This document shows, one piece after another, positions 51,750 through 59,568 of a stretch of 64,000 bases of DNA. The position numbers and the translations under genes were made by a program. The notes under the pieces were generated by a model, which saw only the letters and a list, made by a program, of their open reading frames with translations, was not told the origin of the DNA and searched no databases. The first letter of the stretch is position 1, and every line of letters starts with the position of its first letter. The stretch comes from JABDPF01 sp036351055 (GTDB lineage: Bacteria > Pseudomonadota > Gammaproteobacteria > Xanthomonadales > SZUA-36): positions 4,318 to 68,317 of the forward strand of contig JAZBOH010000208.1 in NCBI GenBank assembly GCA_036351055.1, in the 5' to 3' direction.

Positions 51750-53237
51750 ATGAATGTAGACATCAGCAAGAATGTAAGCCACAGGCGGCGGACCAAGATC
51801 ATTGCGACCATGGGCCCCGGAACCGACGACCGCGAAGTTCTGGAGGGCCTGATCCGCGCCGGAGTCGATGTATTCCGGCTGAACATGTCACATGGCGATC
51901 CGGAGCAGCATGTGCGCCGCGCCCGCATGGTGCGGGAGGTTTCCAAGCAGCTTAGCTGGCAGGTGGCGATCCTTGTCGACCTGCAGGGGCCAAAAATCCG
52001 CGTCGAGTCATTCCGGGAAGGAAGTGTGGAGCTGGAAAGCGGTGATCACTTTACCCTTGACGCGGACAGACCCGAACTACCCGGCGACCGACACCGTGTC
52101 GGCGTCAGCTACTCCGGCTTGCCAAACGACGTTTCACCCGGTGATACGCTATTGCTGGACGATGGCCTGATATCAATGCAGGTCCAGTCGATCCGTGGCG
52201 GGCAGGTCCAGTGCCTGGTCGAAAACGGCGGCAAGCTTTCCGACCGAAAAGGCTTGAACCTGCATGGCGGCGGGCTCTCCATCGCCGGCCTGGCTGAACA
52301 TGATTTTCCCAATATCGAACTGGCTGCGGAAATGGGCGCTGACTACGTTGCCGTTTCATTTGTCAGCAACGCGGAAGACATCGAACATGCCCGCAGGCTG
52401 CTGCGCAAAGCAGGCAGTGAAGCCGCCTTGATAGCCAAGGTCGAGCGCATGGAGGCGATCGAGAACCTGGAGGAGATCTGTGAGGCTGCCGATGCGATCA
52501 TGGTGGCCAGGGGTGACCTGGGGGTCGAAATCGGTGACGAGGAGTTGCCCGGTTTACAAAAGCACATCATTCGAACGGCCATCAGGCACAACCGGATCAC
52601 GGCCACCGCAACACAGATGATGCAGTCCATGATCGAAAACCCCATTCCGACCCGGGCCGAGGTGCTCGACGTGGCGAACGCGGTACTCGATGGCACCGAT
52701 GCCGTCATGTTGTCGGCCGAAACGGCCGTCGGAAAACACCCGGTCAAAGTGATCGAGGCGATGAATCGCATTTGCCTGGGCGCCGAGCGGCATTTCGAGT
52801 CGGAAGGCGGCGGGGACTGCAGCCATCTGAATATCCGTTTCGAACGGATCGACCAAGCCATCGCGATGGCTGCCATGTTCCTTGCGACCAATGTCTCTGT
52901 TCAGGCCATCGTCGCGCTGACAGAATCGGGTTCAACCGCCCAGTGGTTGTCCCGTATCCAGTCTGCTGTGCCGATTTTTGCATTTTCCACCAATGAAAGA
53001 AGTCGCAGGCGGATGGCCATGTTTCGCGATGTCTTTCCCGTCAAGCAGGTGATGGACAGTGATGACGCCGACAAGGTCGTGTCAGAGGCCCTGAAAACCC
53101 TGATGGCGCATGGCGCCGTAAAAGAAAACGACCGCGTTCTGGTCACCATGGGTGACCAGATGTGCCGGTCGGGTGGAACCAATACACTTCGTTTCGTAAA
53201 GCTGGATGCGGCGGAAAGAGCCCGCTACGGCATTTGA
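51750..53237 (+). CDS. pyk: pyruvate kinase
   Basis: Pyk converts phosphoenolpyruvate and ADP to pyruvate and ATP. The 495 residues begin NVSHRRRTKIIATMGPGTDD. The catalytic lysine motif is AALIAKVERMEAIENLEEI (about 225-243) with MVARGDLGVEIGDEELPGLQKHI for Mg/K binding, then TATQMMQSMIENPIPTRAEVLDVANAVLDGTDAVMLSAETAVG. The C-terminal domain ends GGTNTLRFVKLDAAERARYGI. aceE starts 9 nt after the stop, so pyruvate formation and its oxidation are genetically linked. Confidence 0.98.
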   Translation: MNVDISKNVSHRRRTKIIATMGPGTDDREVLEGLIRAGVDVFRLNMSHGDPEQHVRRARMVREVSKQLSWQVAILVDLQGPKIRVESFREGSVELESGDHFTLDADRPELPGDRHRVGVSYSGLPNDVSPGDTLLLDDGLISMQVQSIRGGQVQCLVENGGKLSDRKGLNLHGGGLSIAGLAEHDFPNIELAAEMGADYVAVSFVSNAEDIEHARRLLRKAGSEAALIAKVERMEAIENLEEICEAADAIMVARGDLGVEIGDEELPGLQKHIIRTAIRHNRITATATQMMQSMIENPIPTRAEVLDVANAVLDGTDAVMLSAETAVGKHPVKVIEAMNRICLGAERHFESEGGGDCSHLNIRFERIDQAIAMAAMFLATNVSVQAIVALTESGSTAQWLSRIQSAVPIFAFSTNERSRRRMAMFRDVFPVKQVMDSDDADKVVSEALKTLMAHGAVKENDRVLVTMGDQMCRSGGTNTLRFVKLDAAERARYGI

Positions 53238-53246
53238 GGAAACCAG

Positions 53247-55919
53247 ATGAACCAGGATATCGACAAAACTAAAAACGATTCCGACCAGGAAGAAACAAGA
53301 GAGTGGCTTGAATCGCTGCAGGCGGTTATCGAGCGCGAGGGCCCGGAGCGGGCGCATTACCTCATTGAGCATCTCGTGGAATATACCCGCCGCTCTGGCG
53401 GTTACCTGCCATACAAGGCGACCACGGCCTATATCAACACCATTCCAGCGCAGCTTGGCAAGAAACACCCGGGTAATAACGAACTGGAACGCCGCATCAA
53501 ATCGCTGATCCGCTGGAACGCCATGGCGACGGTCGTGCGTGCCGGCAAGCGGGGTGGAGAACTGGGCGGCCACATCGCCAGTTTTGCCTCGGCCGCCAGC
53601 CTTTACGACGTTGGTTTCAACCATTTTTTCCGGGGGCCGGACCACCCGGGCGGCGGCGACCTGGTTTACATCCAAGGTCACTCGTCCCCTGGCATTTATG
53701 CCCGCTCCTACCTCGAAGGGCGTATCAGCGAAGAGCAGCTGGACAGCTTCCGCGAGGAATCAGACGGCAACGGTCTGAGTTCTTACCCACACCCCTGGCT
53801 GATGCCCGATTACTGGCAACTGCCCACCGTTTCCATGGGGCTCGGCCCGATCATGGCGATCTACCAGGCGCGTTTCCTGAAATACCTGCATAACCGCGGC
53901 ATCGCCGACACATCCGACCGCAAGGTCTGGTGTTTCATGGGTGACGGCGAATCCGACGAGCCGGAATCCCTGGGTGCGATATCACTCGCGGGGCGGGAGA
54001 AGCTGGATAACCTGATTTTCGTGATCAACTGCAACTTGCAGCGACTGGACGGCCCGGTGCGCGGCAACGGCAAGATCATCCAGGAACTGGAAGGTGTATT
54101 CCGCGGCGCGGGCTGGCGCGTGATCAAGGTGATCTGGGGTTCGTACTGGGACAAACTGTTCGCCAAGGACAAGGATGGCCTGTTGCGTCAGCGCATGGAA
54201 GAAGCCGTTGACGGCGACTACCAGAATTACAAGGCCAAGGGTGGCGCGTACACGCGTGAGCACTTCTTCGGCAAGTACCCCGAGTTGCGCGACATGGTTG
54301 CCACCATGAGCGACCAGGACATCTGGCGCTTGAACCGTGGCGGGCACGATCCGCATAAGATCTATGCGGCCTATGCTTCCGCCGTGGCTTCACCGGAACA
54401 GCCGACCGTGATCCTGGCCAAGACCGTCAAAGGCTATGGCATGGGCCTGGCAGGAGAGGCCCAGAACATAACGCACCAGCAAAAGAAGATGGATATCGAT
54501 TCGATCCGCCAGTTCCGTGACCGTTTCGGCGTACCGGTGCCGGACGAAGAGCTGGAAAATGTTCCGTACTACCACCCGGGTGAAGACAGCGAGGAAGTTC
54601 GCTACCTTCTTGAGCGCCGCAAAGAGCTGGGTGGCTTCATCCCCCAGCGCAGGCGGCAGGACGGTTCCATCGAAGCGCCGGAGCTTGGCGTGTTCGACAC
54701 GCTTCTCAAATCTTCGGCTGACCGGGAGTTCAGCACGACGATGGCCTTCGTACGTTCGCTTTCGCTGTTGCTGCGCGACAAGCGCATCGCGGACCGTATC
54801 GTGCCGATCGTGGCCGACGAGGCGCGGACTTTCGGCATGGAGGGCATGTTTCGGCAGCTGGGCATCTACTCGTCCGTGGGGCAGCTTTACACGCCGGTCG
54901 ATTCCGACCAGCTCATGTTTTACAAGGAAGACCAGAAAGGCCAGATCCTGCAGGAGGGCATCACCGAGGCCGGCGCCATGTCATCCTGGATTGCCGCAGC
55001 GACCAGTTACTCTGCTTCCGGCGAGACCATGATTCCGTTTTACATTTTCTATTCGATGTTTGGTTTCCAGCGTATCGGGGATCTCGCCTGGGCGGCAGGC
55101 GACATGCGTGCGCGAGGTTTCCTGATCGGTGGCACGGCTGGGCGTACCACGTTGAATGGTGAAGGCCTTCAACACGAAGACGGCAATAGCCACATGATCT
55201 CGTCCATGATCCCCAACTGCATTTCCTACGATCCGACATTTGCCTACGAACTGGCCGTGATCGTGCAGGACGGCATGCGCCGCATGTTCCAGGAAGGTCA
55301 GGATGTTTTCTATTACATCACCGTGGAGAACGAGAACTACACGCACCCGGAAATGCCCGCGGGCGCCGAAGAAGGTATCCGCAAGGGCATGTACCTGTTG
55401 CGCCAGGGCGGGGACAGCACGAAGAAAGTACAGTTGCTCGGCAGCGGTGCGATTCTGCGCGAGACGATAGCTGCTGCGAACATTCTCGAGCAGGACTTCG
55501 GTGTCACGGCGGACGTCTGGAGCGCCACCAGTTTCAGCCAGTTGCGCCGGGACGGTGTTGACAGCGCCCGATGGAGTCGACTGAACCCGGAGCAAGAACC
55601 GAGAGTTCCATGGGTCACGGAGTGCCTGCGCGACCGCCCGGGCCCGGTGGTCGCCGCGTCTGACTATGTGCGGGCGTTTGCAGACCAGATCCGTGGCTTC
55701 CTGCCGCAGGAGGATTACATCGTCCTGGGCACCGACGGCTTTGGTCGGTCAGATACCCGGGAGAAATTGCGGCGGTTCTTTGAAGTGGACCGTCACAACA
55801 TAGCCTATGCCGCGTTGTATGCACTTTACAGGCGTGAATTGCTCAGCGTGGGCGAACTGATTTCGGCCCGCGAATCGCTGGGAATCGATCCTGCAAAAGC
55901 GAACCCGGTTGATGTATAA
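53247..55919 (+). CDS. aceE: pyruvate dehydrogenase E1 component, homodimeric type
   Basis: AceE decarboxylates pyruvate and acetylates the lipoyl group of E2 using thiamine diphosphate. The 890 residues match the homodimeric proteobacterial E1. Landmarks are the N-terminal E2-binding region, SFASAASLYDVGFNHFFRGPDHPGGGDLVYIQGHSSPGIYARSYLEGR (about 111-158), the TPP motif GDGESDEPESLGAISLAGREKLDNL (about 231-255), TVKGYGMGLAGEAQNITHQQKK and GRTTLNGEGLQHEDGNSH in the second half. It lies between pyk and aceF in one plus-strand run. Confidence 0.98.
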   Translation: MNQDIDKTKNDSDQEETREWLESLQAVIEREGPERAHYLIEHLVEYTRRSGGYLPYKATTAYINTIPAQLGKKHPGNNELERRIKSLIRWNAMATVVRAGKRGGELGGHIASFASAASLYDVGFNHFFRGPDHPGGGDLVYIQGHSSPGIYARSYLEGRISEEQLDSFREESDGNGLSSYPHPWLMPDYWQLPTVSMGLGPIMAIYQARFLKYLHNRGIADTSDRKVWCFMGDGESDEPESLGAISLAGREKLDNLIFVINCNLQRLDGPVRGNGKIIQELEGVFRGAGWRVIKVIWGSYWDKLFAKDKDGLLRQRMEEAVDGDYQNYKAKGGAYTREHFFGKYPELRDMVATMSDQDIWRLNRGGHDPHKIYAAYASAVASPEQPTVILAKTVKGYGMGLAGEAQNITHQQKKMDIDSIRQFRDRFGVPVPDEELENVPYYHPGEDSEEVRYLLERRKELGGFIPQRRRQDGSIEAPELGVFDTLLKSSADREFSTTMAFVRSLSLLLRDKRIADRIVPIVADEARTFGMEGMFRQLGIYSSVGQLYTPVDSDQLMFYKEDQKGQILQEGITEAGAMSSWIAAATSYSASGETMIPFYIFYSMFGFQRIGDLAWAAGDMRARGFLIGGTAGRTTLNGEGLQHEDGNSHMISSMIPNCISYDPTFAYELAVIVQDGMRRMFQEGQDVFYYITVENENYTHPEMPAGAEEGIRKGMYLLRQGGDSTKKVQLLGSGAILRETIAAANILEQDFGVTADVWSATSFSQLRRDGVDSARWSRLNPEQEPRVPWVTECLRDRPGPVVAASDYVRAFADQIRGFLPQEDYIVLGTDGFGRSDTREKLRRFFEVDRHNIAYAALYALYRRELLSVGELISARESLGIDPAKANPVDV

Positions 55920-55952
55920 GGCCGCGAAACAAGAGAAACAGCGGAGCGGAAT

Positions 55953-57299
55953 GTGAGCAATACGATAGAAATCAAGGTGCCCGATATCGGCGATTTCGGC
56001 GATATCCCCGTCATCGAGCTGCTGGTTGCCGAAGGGGACAGCGTTGCTGTCGATGACGGCCTGGTGACGCTGGAAAGTGATAAAGCGACGATGGAAGTCC
56101 CGTCGTCTGCCGCTGGCGTGATTCGGGAACTGCGGGTCAAGCTGGATGACACGGTCTCCGAGGGCGACGTGATCGCCGTGCTGGAAGTATCCGGTGATTC
56201 GGCGGCGGGTGACGAGGCGGCCACGCCGGCCGTCGAAGAAAGCCCGCGAGTAGAGGTGCAGGAAGCGGTAAGTGAAAAACCGGAACAGGTGTCCCGGCCA
56301 GAACCGCCCGCTGCAGAGGCGGCGGCGCCAGGCAAGTCGCAGAAACGCGAAACGGGTGCAGCAGCCGCAGACCCGTCCAAGACCCCTTATGCCAGCCCTG
56401 CGGTACGCAAGTTTTCGCGTGAACTGGGCGTCGACCTCTCCGGTGTACAGGGCACGGGCAGTAAAGGACGCATCACGCGCGACGATGTGGCGGGCCATGT
56501 CAAGCAGGCCATGAGCAGCGGAGGCCCCAGGGCTGCTGGCGGCGGTATTGGCGGCTTGACACTGGATTTCCCGGAACTGCCGAAAGTGGATTTCACCCGT
56601 TATGGCGAGATCGAGCGGCTGCCCATGACACGAATCCAGAAAATCTCCGCGGCGCACCTGCACCGCAACTGGCTTGGTATTCCGCATGTCACGCAGAGCG
56701 ATGAAGCGGACATTACCGACATGGAGGCGTTTCGGCTGGCCAATGCCGATGACGCCAAGGCAAAGGGATTCAAGCTGACGCCGCTGGTTTTCCTGATCAA
56801 GGCCATGGTGGCTTCACTGAAGGCTTTTCCGCGCTTCAACGCCTCGCTTGAAGCGGATGGTGAGAACCTCGTCCTGAAAAAATACTTCAATATCGGGGTA
56901 GCCGTGGATACGCCCGACGGGCTGATCGTGCCGGTTATCCGGGACTGCGACCGCAAGGGCATCATGGAACTGGCGGCCGAACTGGCCGTGACCAGCGCCA
57001 AGGCACGCGAAGGAAAACTGAAGCCCCAGGATATCCAGGGTGGCTGTATTTCAATTTCCAGCCTGGGGGGTATTGGCGGCACCGGTTTCACACCCATTAT
57101 CAACGCGCCCGAGGTGGCCATCCTGGGTGTCTCGCGGTCCCTGATGAAACCGGTGTGGAACGGCAGTGAGTTCCAGCCGAGATTGATGTTGCCCTTGTCC
57201 CTGTCGTACGACCACCGGGTGATCGATGGAGCCGCTGCGGCGCGTTTCACGCGTTTCCTGGCCAGTCGACTGGAAGACCTGAGGCGCTTGACGCTTTAG
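55953..57299 (+). CDS. aceF: dihydrolipoamide acetyltransferase (E2 of pyruvate dehydrogenase), single lipoyl domain
   Basis: E2 accepts the acetyl group from E1 on lipoyl-lysine and passes it to CoA. The 448 residues start at GTG 55953. There is only one lipoyl domain (about 1-78, lipoylated Lys44 in ESDKATMEV); E. coli AceF has three. An Ala/Pro/Glu linker follows, then the peripheral subunit-binding domain (PYASPAVRKFSRELGVDLSGVQGTGSKGRITRDDV, about 146-180) and the catalytic core ending LSLSYDHRVIDGAAAARF with the active-site His. A retropepsin gene is inserted between aceF and lpd. Confidence 0.97.
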   Translation: MSNTIEIKVPDIGDFGDIPVIELLVAEGDSVAVDDGLVTLESDKATMEVPSSAAGVIRELRVKLDDTVSEGDVIAVLEVSGDSAAGDEAATPAVEESPRVEVQEAVSEKPEQVSRPEPPAAEAAAPGKSQKRETGAAAADPSKTPYASPAVRKFSRELGVDLSGVQGTGSKGRITRDDVAGHVKQAMSSGGPRAAGGGIGGLTLDFPELPKVDFTRYGEIERLPMTRIQKISAAHLHRNWLGIPHVTQSDEADITDMEAFRLANADDAKAKGFKLTPLVFLIKAMVASLKAFPRFNASLEADGENLVLKKYFNIGVAVDTPDGLIVPVIRDCDRKGIMELAAELAVTSAKAREGKLKPQDIQGGCISISSLGGIGGTGFTPIINAPEVAILGVSRSLMKPVWNGSEFQPRLMLPLSLSYDHRVIDGAAAARFTRFLASRLEDLRRLTL

Positions 57300-57312
57300 G
57301 CTGGACGGGTCA

Positions 57313-57840
57313 ATGAATGAACAACCCGGGCCGGCACAGCCTCGTCCACGAGCCGTTCGCTATTTCGCCTGGATCGCCGTGATCGGCCTGATGTTCGGAC
57401 TGACCGCGTTTTACCAGGCCCTGATTCCGGAGCGTGGAGGGCTGGTGCAAAGTACCGGGCAGGGCGGCCAGGCGAAGATCGTGCTCAAGCAGGATCGCAG
57501 CGGTCACTACCGGGTCAGGGGTGAGATCAACGGCCAGGCGGTAAATTTCCTGGTCGACACCGGTGCGACGGACGTTGCGGTTTCTGATCAGGCGGCGCGG
57601 GCGCTGGGCCTGGATTTTGGTCCGCGGGTGGTCGTGATGACCGCGGCTGGTCCGGTAGAGGCCTGGAAGACGCGCCTGGCAACCGTGAGCGCCGGCAGCC
57701 TGGAACGCGAGAACGTGCGCGCGACCATCACGCCGGGGTTGGGCGGTGAAGCCCTGCTCGGCATGAGTTTCTTGCGCCATTACAGCATTCGCCAACAGGG
57801 CGACGAACTGGTGATCGAGAGCGCCGGTCGGAATGACTGA
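57313..57840 (+). CDS. membrane-anchored retropepsin-like aspartic protease (clan AA)
   Basis: A 175-residue protein with a cytoplasmic N terminus (PGPAQPRPRAVRYF), one membrane helix (about 18-37, FAWIAVIGLMFGLTAFYQAL) and a periplasmic retropepsin domain. The catalytic motif is FLVDTGATDVAVS with Asp82; GLGGEALLGMSFLRHYSI is the second conserved region. The family resembles the TIGR02281-type single-domain aspartic proteases that act as dimers. It lies in the pyruvate dehydrogenase operon with 13-nt gaps on both sides, an odd place for a protease. The target is unknown. Confidence 0.88.
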   Translation: MNEQPGPAQPRPRAVRYFAWIAVIGLMFGLTAFYQALIPERGGLVQSTGQGGQAKIVLKQDRSGHYRVRGEINGQAVNFLVDTGATDVAVSDQAARALGLDFGPRVVVMTAAGPVEAWKTRLATVSAGSLERENVRATITPGLGGEALLGMSFLRHYSIRQQGDELVIESAGRND

Positions 57841-57853
57841 GGAATCGTAAAGA

Positions 57854-59275
57854 GTGAACGAAAAATCTGCCTTCGAATTTGACGTACTGGTCATTGGCGC
57901 CGGTCCGGGTGGTTACACCGCTGCTTTCCGTGCGGCGGACCTCGGCCTGAACGTCGCCCTGGTCGAGCGCTTTGATGCGCTTGGCGGAGTCTGCCTTAAC
58001 GTGGGCTGTATTCCGTCCAAAGCACTGCTGCACACGGCCGCCGTGATCGAGGAAGCCGCGGCCATGGAAAAGCACGGTGTCAGCTTCGGCGCGCCGGTCA
58101 TCGACATCGACAAGCTGCGTGCTTTCAAAGATGGCGTGGTCAAAAAACTCACCGGCGGACTGGCCGGCATGGCCAGGCAGCGCAAGGTGGAAGTGATCCA
58201 GGGCCTGGCAGAATTTACTGGTAGTCATGAAGTAGAGATCAACACCGGCGACGCGGCGCGTCGGCTTACCTTCAACAACGCCATTGTCGCAGTGGGTTCC
58301 CGTTCACTGGAACTGCCCAATATGCCCTGGGGAGATCCGCGGCTGATGGATTCAACGGCGGCGCTGACCCTCGAGGAAATTCCCGGGCGCTTGCTGGTGG
58401 TTGGCGGCGGCATCATCGGGCTGGAGATGGCCTGTGTATACGATGCGCTGGGCAGCGAGGTCACGGTGGTTGAACTGACGGCAGGATTGATGCCGGGCTG
58501 CGACGCCGACCTGGTCCGCCCCCTGGAACGTCGTATCAAAAAGCGTTACAAGGCGATCCACCTTGAGACCAGGGTGACCGGGGTCGACGTCGCTGACGAT
58601 GCACTGGTCGCCCATTTCGAGGGGAAGCATGAGGGATCAGAGAAATTCGACCGGGTCCTGGTAGCCGTGGGCCGCTCGCCGAATGGCAAACGGGTCAATG
58701 CCGAAGCCGCCGGCGTCGAGGTTGATGAACGGGGTTTCATCGAGGTCGATAAGCAGATGCGGACCAATGTGCCGCATATTTTCGCCATCGGTGACGTGGT
58801 TGGCCAGCCGATGCTGGCGCACAAGGCAACCCACGAGGGTAAAGTGGCTGCCGAAGTCTGTGCAGGCGAAAACAGCGCTTTCGATGCACGCGTGATCCCC
58901 TCGGTAGCCTATACGGACCCGGAAATCGCCTGGGTTGGCATGACCGAGGCAGAAGCGAAGGAAAACAGCATGGACTACGGGGTGGGCAAATTCCCCTGGG
59001 CAGCCAGTGGTCGCGCCCTGGGCAATGACCGGACCGAAGGTTTCACCAAACTGCTCTTTGACAACAAGACGTCACGCATTATCGGCGCCGGAATCGCCGG
59101 GCCCCATGCAGGTGACCTGATCGCCGAATGCGCCCTGGCCATCGAAATAGGTGCCGAAGCCGGGGACATCGGCCTGACCGTGCACCCGCACCCGACGCTT
59201 TCCGAAACCGTGGCCCTGGCTGCCGAGGTCTTCGAAGGCACCGTCACCGACCTTTACATCCCGAAAAAGAAATGA
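57854..59275 (+). CDS. lpd: dihydrolipoyl dehydrogenase (E3)
   Basis: Lpd reoxidises dihydrolipoyl groups with NAD through FAD and a redox disulfide. The 473 residues start at GTG 57854. The FAD motif is VIGAGPGGY (13-21), the redox disulfide is Cys47-Cys52 in GGVCLNVGCIPSKALLH, the NAD motif is VVGGGIIGLEMA and the FAD ribose block is IFAIGDVVGQPMLAHKA. The interface His-Glu pair is in TVHPHPTLSETV. It completes aceE-aceF-lpd. The gap to the arginine operon (59276-59568) holds a repeat hairpin and the attenuator region, described separately. Confidence 0.97.
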   Translation: MNEKSAFEFDVLVIGAGPGGYTAAFRAADLGLNVALVERFDALGGVCLNVGCIPSKALLHTAAVIEEAAAMEKHGVSFGAPVIDIDKLRAFKDGVVKKLTGGLAGMARQRKVEVIQGLAEFTGSHEVEINTGDAARRLTFNNAIVAVGSRSLELPNMPWGDPRLMDSTAALTLEEIPGRLLVVGGGIIGLEMACVYDALGSEVTVVELTAGLMPGCDADLVRPLERRIKKRYKAIHLETRVTGVDVADDALVAHFEGKHEGSEKFDRVLVAVGRSPNGKRVNAEAAGVEVDERGFIEVDKQMRTNVPHIFAIGDVVGQPMLAHKATHEGKVAAEVCAGENSAFDARVIPSVAYTDPEIAWVGMTEAEAKENSMDYGVGKFPWAASGRALGNDRTEGFTKLLFDNKTSRIIGAGIAGPHAGDLIAECALAIEIGAEAGDIGLTVHPHPTLSETVALAAEVFEGTVTDLYIPKKK

Positions 59276-59295
59276 ACAAAGAACCCGGGATGTCT

Positions 59296-59365
59296 GGGGT
59301 CAGAGCAAAAAACACTTTTTTAGAAATCGTGGGCAAGGCATGAACCGGGTTTTTACTCTGACCCC
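59296..59365. repeat. inverted repeat of the GGGGTCAGAG type
   Basis: GGGGTCAGAGCAAAAA (59296-59311) and the complement of 59350-59365 match at 15 of 16 positions. A second, overlapping hairpin pairs GAACCGG at 59342-59348 with 59364-59370. Similar GGGGTCAGAGTAAAAA ends flank REP-associated (Y1) transposase elements in other gammaproteobacteria as far as I recall. No transposase is present here, so this looks like a non-autonomous remnant. Confidence 0.6.
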
Positions 59366-59384
59366 GGTTCTTCGAGATTAACGG

Positions 59385-59412
59385 TTGCATTAACCTTGGA
59401 AATTACTTAAAT
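59385..59412 (+). promoter_or_regulatory. possible promoter of the arginine leader
   Basis: TTGCAT (59385-59390) and TTAAAT (59407-59412) with a 16-bp spacer are weak sigma70-like elements. Transcription from them would start near 59419-59421, so the leader peptide frame would be almost leaderless, in line with its missing Shine-Dalgarno. A promoter further upstream is possible. Confidence 0.3.
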
Positions 59413-59420
59413 TCAAGCGC

Positions 59421-59501
59421 ATGATCAAATTACGGGCAAACAACGGTTTTCGCCACCTGCGCCGACGCCGGACGAATACTCCGGGCTGGGTTGCCATGTA
59501 G
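59421..59501 (+). CDS. candidate arginine-rich leader peptide of the arginine operon
   Basis: The frame encodes 26 residues, MIKLRANNGFRHLRRRRT followed by NTPGWVAM, with Arg at 5, 11 and 14-17. The four consecutive arginine codons (CGC CGA CGC CGG, 59460-59471) are unusual for such a short frame. The frame ends 22 nt before an intrinsic terminator that itself lies 18 nt before the argF' start. A segment inside codons 22-24 can pair with the terminator's 5' arm. The arrangement matches amino-acid leader peptides of his, trp or leu operons, with arginine as the sensed residue. No Shine-Dalgarno is evident. Confidence 0.65.
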   Translation: MIKLRANNGFRHLRRRRTNTPGWVAM

Positions 59502-59535
59502 GTCATAAAAGTAGATTCACTAGAAAAACCCGGCC
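59484..59535 (+). promoter_or_regulatory. candidate antiterminator helix of the arginine leader
   Basis: 59484-59492 (GGCTGGGTT) can pair with 59527-59535 (AACCCGGCC) over 9 bp with one G-U pair. The same 9 bases recur at 59539-59547 as the 3' arm of the terminator, so the two helices exclude each other. A small upstream hairpin (59468-59472 with 59480-59484, CCGGA/TCCGG) would act as the protector. The first strand lies just downstream of the arginine codons. Confidence 0.6.
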
Positions 59536-59551
59536 GAAGGCTGGGTTTTTT
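59524..59551 (+). terminator. intrinsic terminator (attenuator) before argF'
   Basis: A perfect 12-bp stem, AAAAACCCGGCC at 59524-59535 with 59539-59550 (one G-U), a GAA loop and six T at the end. It lies 250 nt after lpd but only 18 nt before the argF' ATG (59569). No promoter can fit between it and the gene, so the arginine operon must be transcribed through it. Confidence 0.92.
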
Positions 59552-59568
59552 GCTTTGGAGAACAGTAA

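Noticed and set aside
59372..59400. ArgR box upstream of the arginine leader
   Set aside because: AT-rich bases are present but no convincing 18-bp palindromic ARG box could be recognised.
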